Shown here: piece by piece, positions 57,257 through 64,000 of the stretch
Numbering within the stretch: the first letter of the stretch is position 1
Layout: every line of letters begins with the position of its first letter
Source: Cellulomonas sp. ES6
GTDB lineage: Bacteria; Actinomycetota; Actinomycetes; Actinomycetales; Cellulomonadaceae
Direction of reading: 5' to 3'
Assembly (NCBI RefSeq): GCF_030053835.1
Contig: NZ_CP125655.1
Coordinates: forward strand, 310,001-374,000
DNA length: 64,000 bases
Translations under genes and position numbers: made by a program
The notes under the pieces: model-generated
What the model was told of the DNA's origin: nothing
Database searches by the model: none
The model's input: only the letters and a program-made list of their open reading frames with translations

Positions 57257-59404
57257 TCAGCGCCGTGCGGTCGCCCGCATCCGCCACAGGAGCCACAGGA
57301 AGTACGGCGTGCCGACGACGGCCGTGACCAGGCCCGCCGGGAGCTGCGCCGGGGCGATCGCCGTCCGGCCCACCGTGTCGGCGACGCACACCAGCGTGGC
57401 GCCGAGGACGACCGTCATCGGCACCAGCCACCGGTGCCTGCGGCCGATCACCATCCGCGCCGCGTGCGGGGCGACCAGGCCCACGAACGCCACCGGGCCC
57501 ATCGCCGCCGTGGCCGCGGCCGTCAGCAGCACGGCCACCGCGACGTGCAGACGGCGCGACCGCGGCAGGTCCACGCCCAGCACCCGCGGGGTGACCTCGT
57601 CCACCTGCACGAGGTCCAGGTCGCGGTGCGTGCGGGCCACGACCAGCCCCGCGGCGGCGAGAGCCACGACGAGCGGCACGATCTGCGGCAGGCCCGCGCC
57701 GAACGTGGACCCCCCGAGCCACGTGATCGCGCGGTTCTGGTTCCACGGGTCGGTACGGACCAGCAGCAGGGTCGTCACCGCGCTGGCGGCCGCACCGGTC
57801 CCGAGGCCGACGAGCACCAGGCGACCCGACGCCATGCCGCTGCCCGCGGTCGCGCCGAACACCAGCAGGCCGGCCAGCACCGCGCCGAGCACCGCCCCCG
57901 CGAACACCGCGGCGAAGGCGGGGCCGGGCACGGCGACGATCACGGCCACGGCACCGAGCCCGGCGGCGTGCGCGATGCCGAGCACGCCGGGGTCGGCGAG
58001 CGGGTTGCGGGTGACGGCCTGCACGAGCAGACCGGCCAGCGCCAGGCACGCACCGGCGAGCAGCGCGACCGCCACCCGGGGCACCCGCGAGTCCAGGACG
58101 ATGTCGAGCCGCACCGACGCCCGGCCCGCGAGCCAGTTCTGCACGTCGCCCAGCAGCACCGTGGAGTCACCCAGCAGGACGCCCGCCACCACGGCGGCGA
58201 CCGCCAGCAGGACGGCGGCGCCGAGCAGGAGCGCGGGCGCCCGCCGCGCCAGCGCGCTGCCCGAGCGCAGGGTGACGAGCGTGTCCGGCTCGAGGGCGGC
58301 GCGCGCCCGGCGGGCGAGGAGCACCAGCGCGACCGCGCCGATGAGGCTCGTGACCACACCGGTCGGCACCGTCACGCCGCTGACCGGCCCGAAGAGCTGC
58401 CGCAGCGCCACGTCCGCCGTCAGCACCAGGGCCGTGCCGGCGACCGCGGCGGCCGGGATCAGCACCCGGTGGCGCGTCAGCGGGCGCACCCACGTGGCCA
58501 GCAGGCGCACGAGCAGCGGCGCGCACAGGCCGACGAACCCGATGGGTCCGGTCACGGCCACCGCGCAGGTCGCGAGCAGCACCGCGAGCACGACACCGAC
58601 CAGCCGCGTCCGCGCGACGTCGACCCCGAGCGACCGCGCCGCGTCGTCGCCGAGCTGCAGCAGGTCCAGGCGCCGCCCCAGGACGAGCAGGCCGACCAGG
58701 GCCGCGGCCGCGACCGGCGCGATGCTGCGGACGGTGCCCATGCCGTTCTGCCCGAGCGAGCCCGCTCCCCAGGCGAACAGCCCCTGCGTCTCCCACGGGA
58801 ACAGCACCAGCAGGGCCTGCGTCACCGACGCGAGCCCCAGCGTGATGGCCGACCCCGCGAGCACCAGGCGCACCGGCGAGGCCGCCGGGCCGCCGGAGAG
58901 CCCGATCACGACCCCGGCCGCGGCCAGACCGCCCGCGAACGCCACCGCGACACCCGGCAGGGCGCCCAGCGAGGCGCCCGCCACCGCCGCGACCGTCACC
59001 GCGAGGTGCGCTCCGGCGTTCACCGCGAGCGTGTCCGGTGCCGCGAGCGGGTTGCGCGCGATGCCCTGCAGCGCGGCGCCGGAGGCCCCCAGCGCGCAGC
59101 CGACCAGCACACCGGCCGCGAGCCGGGGCAGCCGCGACGCCGTGACCACCGCCGCGGCCTGGTCCAGGTCGCCCTGGCCCGTCAGCGCGCGCCACAGCTC
59201 GCCCACGGTGACGTCGGCCGTCCCCTGGGTCAGGTGCCACGCGGCGGCCACGACGAGCCAGGCCACGAGCAGGCCGAGAGCGACGCCGGTGCGGACCGGC
59301 TGACGCGGCGCGGCACCGCCGGGCCGGGCGGCGCCGTCCCCGCCCGGCAGCGGAGAGGGGACGGCGCCGCGCCGGGTGCCGGCGCGAGGTGGCGAGGTGG
59401 TCAC
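57257..59404 (-). CDS. Fused FecCD-type iron-siderophore ABC permease (FhuB-like double permease)
   Basis: A 715-residue protein made of two complete FecCD permeases in tandem (about 35-355 and 365-715), each with about ten helices. Each half has the family landmarks: RLPRLAAGVLVGCALGASGAALQGIARNPLA and RVPRVAVALLAG... with LLVQAVTRNPLADPGVLG, plus GPIGFVGLCAPLLVR and GPVAFVGLVAPHAAR, the loops that dock the ATPase. The same fusion is known in FhuB. GTG 59404 lies 10 bases after the lipoprotein stop, in one operon. Confidence 0.92.
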   Translation of the reverse strand: MTTSPPRAGTRRGAVPSPLPGGDGAARPGGAAPRQPVRTGVALGLLVAWLVVAAAWHLTQGTADVTVGELWRALTGQGDLDQAAAVVTASRLPRLAAGVLVGCALGASGAALQGIARNPLAAPDTLAVNAGAHLAVTVAAVAGASLGALPGVAVAFAGGLAAAGVVIGLSGGPAASPVRLVLAGSAITLGLASVTQALLVLFPWETQGLFAWGAGSLGQNGMGTVRSIAPVAAAALVGLLVLGRRLDLLQLGDDAARSLGVDVARTRLVGVVLAVLLATCAVAVTGPIGFVGLCAPLLVRLLATWVRPLTRHRVLIPAAAVAGTALVLTADVALRQLFGPVSGVTVPTGVVTSLIGAVALVLLARRARAALEPDTLVTLRSGSALARRAPALLLGAAVLLAVAAVVAGVLLGDSTVLLGDVQNWLAGRASVRLDIVLDSRVPRVAVALLAGACLALAGLLVQAVTRNPLADPGVLGIAHAAGLGAVAVIVAVPGPAFAAVFAGAVLGAVLAGLLVFGATAGSGMASGRLVLVGLGTGAAASAVTTLLLVRTDPWNQNRAITWLGGSTFGAGLPQIVPLVVALAAAGLVVARTHRDLDLVQVDEVTPRVLGVDLPRSRRLHVAVAVLLTAAATAAMGPVAFVGLVAPHAARMVIGRRHRWLVPMTVVLGATLVCVADTVGRTAIAPAQLPAGLVTAVVGTPYFLWLLWRMRATARR

Positions 59405-59414
59405 GGCGCGGGCG

Positions 59415-60410
59415 TCACTCGGCGGTGAGCTGCGCGACGAGGTCGTCCGACCAGCCGGCCAGCGACTCGGGACCGCCGTAGGCCCAGATCCCGACGCCCG
59501 CGCGGTGCACGTGGTCCTGCTGGACGAACGGCAGCGACTGCCACACGGGGTTGTCGGCGAGCGTGGTCGCGACCACGTCGTCCTCGTCGTCGTTGCCCCA
59601 GTACAGGAAGCGGGTGTCCTCCGGCAGCGCCGTCAGCCCCTCGACGTCCACGTACGACAGGCCGTACGCGTCGTCGCCCGGGTCCTCCCAGGCGGCCGCC
59701 AGGCCCATCTCGTCCGCCACGGCCTGGAACGCCGTGCGCGGGCCGTGCATGCGGATGGTCACGTTCGCGCCCTCGGCGTACGGCGAGGCGAACACCACGG
59801 GCGTGCCCTCCAGGCCGGCGTCCGCGATCGCGGACGCGTTCTCGTCGATGGTCGCCTGCGAGGCCGCCATGACGTCGTCCGCGGCGTCGTCCTGGCCGAC
59901 GAGCGTCGCGATGCTCCGGAACGTCTGCTCGACGTAGCCGAGCGGGTCGGAGGCGTCGGCCCCGTCGAACAGGGCCACCGGGGCGATGCGCTCCATCTGC
60001 TCCATGGCCCCCTCGGGGATCGAGGAGGTCACGCCGACGATGAGGTCGGGCTCGAGCCCGGCGATCGCCTCGACCGACGGCTCGCCGCGGGTGCCGACGT
60101 CCTCGGGCTCGCCCTGCAGCGGCACGACGGTGCCGACCCAGGAGGTGTACCCGGCGACGTCTGCCGCGCCGACCGGCGTGACGCCGAGCGACGTCAGCAT
60201 CTCGGTCTGCATCCACTCCAGGGACACGACGCGGGTCGCGGGGGCGTCGAGCTCGACGGTCTCACCGCGGTCGTCGGTGATGGACACCGGGCCGGAGGCG
60301 GCCGAGGTGCTCGGTGCGTCGGAGGCGGGCTCGTCGGTGGTGCCGCAGGCCGCCAGCAGGGCCAGCGCCCCCACGGCGACCAGCGCCGTGAGCGTGCGTC
60401 GGGTGGTCAT
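59415..60410 (-). CDS. Iron-siderophore ABC transporter substrate-binding lipoprotein
   Basis: A 331-residue lipoprotein. The signal peptide has a basic start (MTTRRT), a hydrophobic core and the lipobox LAAC with Cys22. After a Ser/Ala/Asp linker comes a FecB/FepB-type two-lobed domain: ATRVVSLEWMQTEMLTSLGV, ERIAPVALF and GGPESLAGWSDDLVAQL. Members bind ferric siderophores at the outer face of the membrane. ATG 60410 has GAGGAACG just before it. It is followed by the permease; the ATPase gene lies 241 bases upstream on the same strand. Confidence 0.92.
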   Translation of the reverse strand: MTTRRTLTALVAVGALALLAACGTTDEPASDAPSTSAASGPVSITDDRGETVELDAPATRVVSLEWMQTEMLTSLGVTPVGAADVAGYTSWVGTVVPLQGEPEDVGTRGEPSVEAIAGLEPDLIVGVTSSIPEGAMEQMERIAPVALFDGADASDPLGYVEQTFRSIATLVGQDDAADDVMAASQATIDENASAIADAGLEGTPVVFASPYAEGANVTIRMHGPRTAFQAVADEMGLAAAWEDPGDDAYGLSYVDVEGLTALPEDTRFLYWGNDDEDDVVATTLADNPVWQSLPFVQQDHVHRAGVGIWAYGGPESLAGWSDDLVAQLTAE

Positions 60411-60484
60411 CGTTCCTCGTGTCTGCGCGGGTGGGATGGGCGCCCGCGCGTCGCGCCCCGGTGAGGCCGCGCCGGTGGCGCGGC

Positions 60485-60511
60485 GGTGGTCGTGGTGGTC
60501 GTGGTGGTCGA
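60485..60511. repeat. 9-bp tandem repeat between the ATPase and lipoprotein genes
   Basis: Three units of GGTGGTCGT lie in the 241-base gap 60411-60651. The gap shows no gene and no clear iron box. Confidence 0.8.
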
Positions 60512-60651
60512 GGCCCCGGCGAGGCGTGGCCGTCGTGGGCCGGCCGCGGCTCCCGCCGGCCGTGGCCGCCCGGGAGGAGCGGCGCTGCCCCGGACCGGCC
60601 GCGGGGCCTGCGCCGCGTCGCGCGGTCGGTCGCGCGCGCGGCGGCGGCCCG

Positions 60652-61500
60652 TCAGGCCGGGACCGCGGTGGGCGCCCGGTCGGTGGCCGCGGGCGCCAGG
60701 CGCCGGAGCTGCAGCCGTGGGGTGTGGACGGCGACGTGGCCCGTGCCGGGGTCGGTGCGGACCTCCACGTCGATCTCGTACACGTCGCTGAGCAGGCGCG
60801 ACGTCAGCGCCCGGTCCGGTGCCCCGTCCGCGACGACCCGGCCGGCGTGCAGCACGAGCACGCGGTCCGCGACCGCCGCGGCCTGCTCCAGGTCGTGCAG
60901 CACCACCCCGACGGCGACGTCGTGCACGTCGGCGAGCGAGCGCACCAGCTCCAGCACCTCCACCTGGTAGCGCAGGTCGAGGTGGTTCGTCGGCTCGTCC
61001 AGCAGCAGCACGCCGGTGTCCTGCGCGAGCGCGGACGCGAACCAGACCCGCTGCACCTGGCCCCCGGAGAGCGCGTCGACGTCGGCGTCCGCGAGGTCGG
61101 CGATCCCCGCGAGCACCAGCGCCCGGTCCACGGCCTCCCGGCCCGCGGGGTCGGTCCCCCGCCAGCCGCTGCGGTGCGGGTGCCGGCCGAACTCGACCGC
61201 GTCGCGCACGGTGATGCCGGCCGGCGTCGGCCGGGACTGCGCCAGCAGCGTGACCCGCCGGGCGAAGTCGCGCGCCGAGAGCGCACCGGCGTCGGCGTCG
61301 TCCAGGGTGACGCGCCCCGCGGACAGCCGCTGCAGCCGCGCCATGCCCCGCAGGAGCGTCGACTTGCCGGAGCCGTTCGGCCCCACGAGCGCGGTGACCT
61401 GCCCCCGGGAGAGCGTCACGCTCGCCCCGGTGACGACGGGGTCGCCGCCGTAGCCGATGCTGACGTCGGCGGCGGACATCGCGGTGGCGGTCTCGAGCAC
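60652..61500 (-). CDS. Iron-siderophore ABC transporter ATPase (FecE/FepC-like)
   Basis: A 282-residue ATPase. GPNGSGKSTLLRGMARL (Walker A), LAQSRPTPAGITVRDAVEFG (Q-loop region of siderophore importers), LSGGQVQRVWFASALA (signature), LLLDEPTNHLD (Walker B) and VLHD (H-loop) are all standard. GTG 61500 stands 7 bases after a -10 box, supporting a leaderless start; an upstream TTG at 61518 lies inside the iron box and ATG 61479 is a third option. The protein should energise the fused permease encoded downstream. Confidence 0.88.
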   Translation of the reverse strand: MLETATAMSAADVSIGYGGDPVVTGASVTLSRGQVTALVGPNGSGKSTLLRGMARLQRLSAGRVTLDDADAGALSARDFARRVTLLAQSRPTPAGITVRDAVEFGRHPHRSGWRGTDPAGREAVDRALVLAGIADLADADVDALSGGQVQRVWFASALAQDTGVLLLDEPTNHLDLRYQVEVLELVRSLADVHDVAVGVVLHDLEQAAAVADRVLVLHAGRVVADGAPDRALTSRLLSDVYEIDVEVRTDPGTGHVAVHTPRLQLRRLAPAATDRAPTAVPA

Positions 61501-61504
61501 GCTG

Positions 61505-61537
61505 CCGACCTTAGCCAAGCCTTACCTCATCAGGCAA
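61505..61537 (-). promoter_or_regulatory. Iron-regulated promoter with DtxR/IdeR-like box
   Basis: On the plus strand TTAGCCAAGCCTTACCTCA (61511-61529) matches the IdeR/DtxR consensus at 14 of 19 positions. On the minus strand -35 TTGCCT (61532-61537) and -10 TAAGGT (61508-61513) are 18 bases apart, with the box between and over them. Iron-loaded repressor would block the importer operon. Confidence 0.65.
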
Positions 61538-61547
61538 TCACCGGCGC

Positions 61548-64000
61548 TCAGCCCGCGAGATGGCCCCAGCGTCCCGCGAGCTCCTGCCACGGCCCGACGG
61601 CGGCCACCGCTCCCTCCTCCAGGACCACGACCCGGTCGGCCCGCGCGAGCGCGGACCTCTTGGCCGAGGCGCCCACCACGGTGGTCCCCCGGGCGCGGAG
61701 CGACTGCCAGAGCTCGATCTCGGTCGCGGCGTCGAGCGCGCTCGACACGTCGTCCGCGAGCAGCAGCTCGGACCGGGTCGCCAGCGCCCGCGCGAGTGCG
61801 AGCCGCTGCACCTGGCCGCCCGACAGGCGCACCCCGCGGTGACCCACGAGGGCGTCCGGTCCGCCGGCGTCCGCGACGTCGTCGCCGAGGCGGGCGTCCT
61901 CGACGGGCCCCGCCACGTCCCGGTCCGCGTGGTCGAGCCGCACGTTGTCCGCGAACGTGCCGGACAGCACGCGGGGCACCTGCGCCACGTGGGCGACCCG
62001 ACCGGGCCGGAGGAACTCCTCCGGGTCGTCCACCTCCGTGCCGTTCCACGCCATGCGGCCGGTGTGCGTCATGAGCCCGGCGAGCGCCGACAGCAGGCTC
62101 GACTTGCCCGACCCGACGCGACCGAGCAGGAGCACCAGCTCGCCGCGCCGCACGGTCAGGTCCACCCCCGCGACGCCGACGGTCCCGTCGTCGTGCACCG
62201 CGGACAGCCCGCGCAGCTCCAGGTGCTCGAGGCGGTCGCGCCCGTCGGCCCGCGGCGCCGGCGCCGCACCCTCGGGCAGGTGGACGCCCGGGGGGACGGC
62301 GCACAGGTCGGCGCCGCCGGCGAACTCGGCGGTGGCCCGCTGCCAGGCGCGGGTGCCGGGCGCCTCGGTGACGACCGCTCCGGCGACGACGCCGAACCAG
62401 TTGAAGCCGGCGACCGCACCGGCGACCAGCAGGGTCGACGCGAGGTCCCACACGCCCCCGAGCAGCGCGGCCCAGGCCACGACCACGCCGGCCTGCACGG
62501 CGACGATCGGCACGCCGTCCAGCACCGCCTGCACCCGGTGCTCGCGCACCGCCGCCTCCACCCGGCCCGAGTCCACCCGCCGCAGGTGGGCGTGGACGTC
62601 CGGCGTCCGCGCCGCGAGCTTCACCGTGCGCGCGGCGTCCAGCGCCGAGACCAGCGCCCGCCCGAACGTGGCGCGGGCCGCCGCCGAGCGGGTGGCGGAC
62701 CGGCCCGCCGCCCGGCGTCCCGCGAGGGCGCAGGCGGCGCCGACGACGAGCACGCCCAGCAGGACCGCTCCCGCCAGCAGGGACCACGACAGCACGGCGG
62801 TGACGGCGACCAGCACCAGGCCGTTGGCGAGGTCGACCCACCGGTCCGCGTACCGCGCGAACCGGTCGGCGTCGAGCGCCCGCGCGACGACCTCCCCGGG
62901 TGGCGTGCGACGCAGCCGGTGCTGCTGCGTCTGGCCGACCAGGACGGCCATGCGGACGCGCAGCAGCACCTCCACCCACCAGCGCGGGTAGAGCCGGAAC
63001 GCCAGCGCACCGCACGGCGCGACCAGCAGCAGGAGGACGACGAGCACCGCGACGAGCGCCACCGGCGCCTCGCCCGCGCGCAGCCCCTCGACCGTGCGGC
63101 CCCACAGGAACCCCGTGACGGCGCCCTGGGCCGCCACCAGGCTCGCGGCCAGGAACAGCAGGCCGCCGCCGATGCCCCAGCGCGGCGTGACGCGCAGCGC
63201 GTGGGCGATGCCGCGGGCCAGGCTCAGGCCGGGACCGGGCTCGCGCAGCTCCGGGGGCGGGCCGGAGCGGCGGCGGACGCCGACCGACCCCGTACCGTCC
63301 GCCTCGCCGTCCGGGACGACCTCGCCCGTCACCTCGGCGTCCGTCACCTCGTCGCCGGTCACCTCGACACCCGGCACCTCGACACCCAGTGCCTGCTCGT
63401 GCTCGGTCCCGTCGCTGCACGACGCGGTCAGCAGCGTCCGGAACGGCCCCTCCGCCGCCGCGAGCACGGCGCGCGGTCCCTGCTGGACGACCCGGCCGTG
63501 GTCCAGCACGACCACCTGGTCGGCCCGGTCCACCGTGCCCAGGCGGTGCGCGACGAGCACGCCCGTGCGCCCCCCGAGCAGCCGGTCCGCGGCCGCCACG
63601 ACCCGGGCCTCGGTGAGCGGGTCCATCCGCGCGGTCGCCTCGTCGAGCACGACCACCTGCACGTCGCGGACGAGCAGGCGCGCGAACACGACCAGCTGCT
63701 CCTCGCCGGCCGACAGGGTGGTGCCGCCGGGTCCGAGCAGCGTGTCCAGCCCGTCGGGGAGGCCGGCCACCCACTCCTCGAGGCGCAGCTCGCGGACGGC
63801 CGCCTCGACCTGGGCCCGCGGCACGTCGGCGAACAGCGCGACGTTCTCGGCCAGCGTGCCGGCGAGGATCTCGGTGCGCTGCGTGACGACGCCGACCGCC
63901 GCCCGCAGCTGCTGCAGGTCCAGGTCGCGCACGTCGACACCGCCGAGCAGGACGGTGCCGCGCGGCGGCTCGACCGCGCGGGACAGCAGGGCGGCGAGCG
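61548..64000 (-). CDS. Fused ABC exporter with two NBDs, N-terminal part outside window
   Basis: The frame runs off the right end; 817 codons including the stop are visible. The first nucleotide-binding domain (from the edge to about 63420) has LSAGEEQLVVFARLL, LDEATARMD and VAHRLGTV. An acidic linker (VEVTGDEVTDAEVTGEV) leads to a full exporter-type membrane domain (about 63260-62330) and a second NBD with LLGRVGSGKSSLL, LSGGQVQRLALARALA and LLLADDVSSALD. In the second NBD the catalytic Glu is Asp and the H-loop His is missing. It may export a siderophore, lipid or drug; nearness to the iron operon is the only hint. Confidence 0.85.
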   Translation of the reverse strand, partial: LAALLSRAVEPPRGTVLLGGVDVRDLDLQQLRAAVGVVTQRTEILAGTLAENVALFADVPRAQVEAAVRELRLEEWVAGLPDGLDTLLGPGGTTLSAGEEQLVVFARLLVRDVQVVVLDEATARMDPLTEARVVAAADRLLGGRTGVLVAHRLGTVDRADQVVVLDHGRVVQQGPRAVLAAAEGPFRTLLTASCSDGTEHEQALGVEVPGVEVTGDEVTDAEVTGEVVPDGEADGTGSVGVRRRSGPPPELREPGPGLSLARGIAHALRVTPRWGIGGGLLFLAASLVAAQGAVTGFLWGRTVEGLRAGEAPVALVAVLVVLLLLVAPCGALAFRLYPRWWVEVLLRVRMAVLVGQTQQHRLRRTPPGEVVARALDADRFARYADRWVDLANGLVLVAVTAVLSWSLLAGAVLLGVLVVGAACALAGRRAAGRSATRSAAARATFGRALVSALDAARTVKLAARTPDVHAHLRRVDSGRVEAAVREHRVQAVLDGVPIVAVQAGVVVAWAALLGGVWDLASTLLVAGAVAGFNWFGVVAGAVVTEAPGTRAWQRATAEFAGGADLCAVPPGVHLPEGAAPAPRADGRDRLEHLELRGLSAVHDDGTVGVAGVDLTVRRGELVLLLGRVGSGKSSLLSALAGLMTHTGRMAWNGTEVDDPEEFLRPGRVAHVAQVPRVLSGTFADNVRLDHADRDVAGPVEDARLGDDVADAGGPDALVGHRGVRLSGGQVQRLALARALATRSELLLADDVSSALDAATEIELWQSLRARGTTVVGASAKRSALARADRVVVLEEGAVAAVGPWQELAGRWGHLAG

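Noticed and set aside
61479..61518. TTG 61518 or ATG 61479 as the start of the FecE-like ATPase.
   Set aside because: TTG lies within the iron box and promoter; ATG lacks an RBS. GTG 61500 fits the -10 spacing better, though ATG cannot be excluded.
1..64000. tRNA or rRNA genes.
   Set aside because: No T-loop-like GGTTCGAATCC segment with matching arms, and no rRNA stretch, was recognised on reading the intergenic spaces; a dedicated tRNA scan would settle it.

Overview
The window is very GC-rich (visibly above 70%, with nearly all third codon positions G or C), uses many GTG starts, 4-base ATGA/GTGA gene overlaps and RBS-less starts placed 6-7 bases after a -10 box. This suggests an actinobacterium of the order Micrococcales. 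An intracellular GH10 xylanase under a LacI regulator, the garA/ftsR/sbp/DUF881/pgsA neighbourhood and a holin-like/DUF3618 stress cluster fit Cellulomonas or a close relative. That placement is inference from gene content; no rRNA is present.

Layout. 1-10 kb: the end of an epoxide hydrolase, a DHA2 drug exporter, an arr rifamycin ADP-ribosyltransferase coupled to a VanZ-like gene, an ECF sigma factor with a putative membrane regulator, a MarR repressor divergent from an alpha/beta hydrolase with two operators between them, small conserved proteins and an AI-2E-type permease. 10-15 kb: LacI regulator, cytosolic GH10 xylanase, metallo-beta-lactamase-fold hydrolase, ParA-like ATPase and a repeat-rich convergent gap. 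14.7-20.2 kb (minus strand): the actinobacterial growth and division neighbourhood pgsA, DUF881, sbp, DUF881, garA, ftsR-like merR, DUF151 nuclease, second merR; gcvH, present at this place in Mycobacterium, is absent. 20-25.4 kb: CoA-binding protein, DEAD-box helicase with a long leader, threonine aldolase, a block of palindromic and tandem repeats, Zur with its own operator, and HU.

25.4-30.3 kb is a DNA-repair region: a PHP nuclease beside Ku, divergent from split LigD ligase and polymerase genes, then Dps. 30.6-35 kb may form a cyclic-di-GMP-controlled glycan unit: a membrane protein, a GT2 synthase carrying an N-terminal MshEN-type domain, and an EAL-DICT phosphodiesterase. 35-43 kb carries an aminotransferase, a GAF-ANTAR regulator, a small-molecule kinase-like protein, a formate/nitrite-type channel, a VanY-like carboxypeptidase, and an operon of Mn catalase, an Ala-rich membrane protein, a holin-like protein and DUF3618. 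43-51 kb is one ABC operon with two giant FtsX-type permeases and two ATPases, one ending in an AbrB-like segment.

51-57 kb: DinB polymerase, PAS-ANTAR regulator, then a four-gene phenolic-lipid cluster (UbiA prenyltransferase, type III polyketide synthase, ICMT-like methyltransferase, flavin monooxygenase). 57-64 kb: an iron-siderophore importer (fused FecCD permease, lipoprotein, ATPase) with a DtxR/IdeR-like box, and a truncated fused ABC exporter with one degenerate ATP site.

No tRNA, rRNA, CRISPR array, transposase or prophage was seen. All functional calls come from reading the sequence and from family knowledge; no database search was run.
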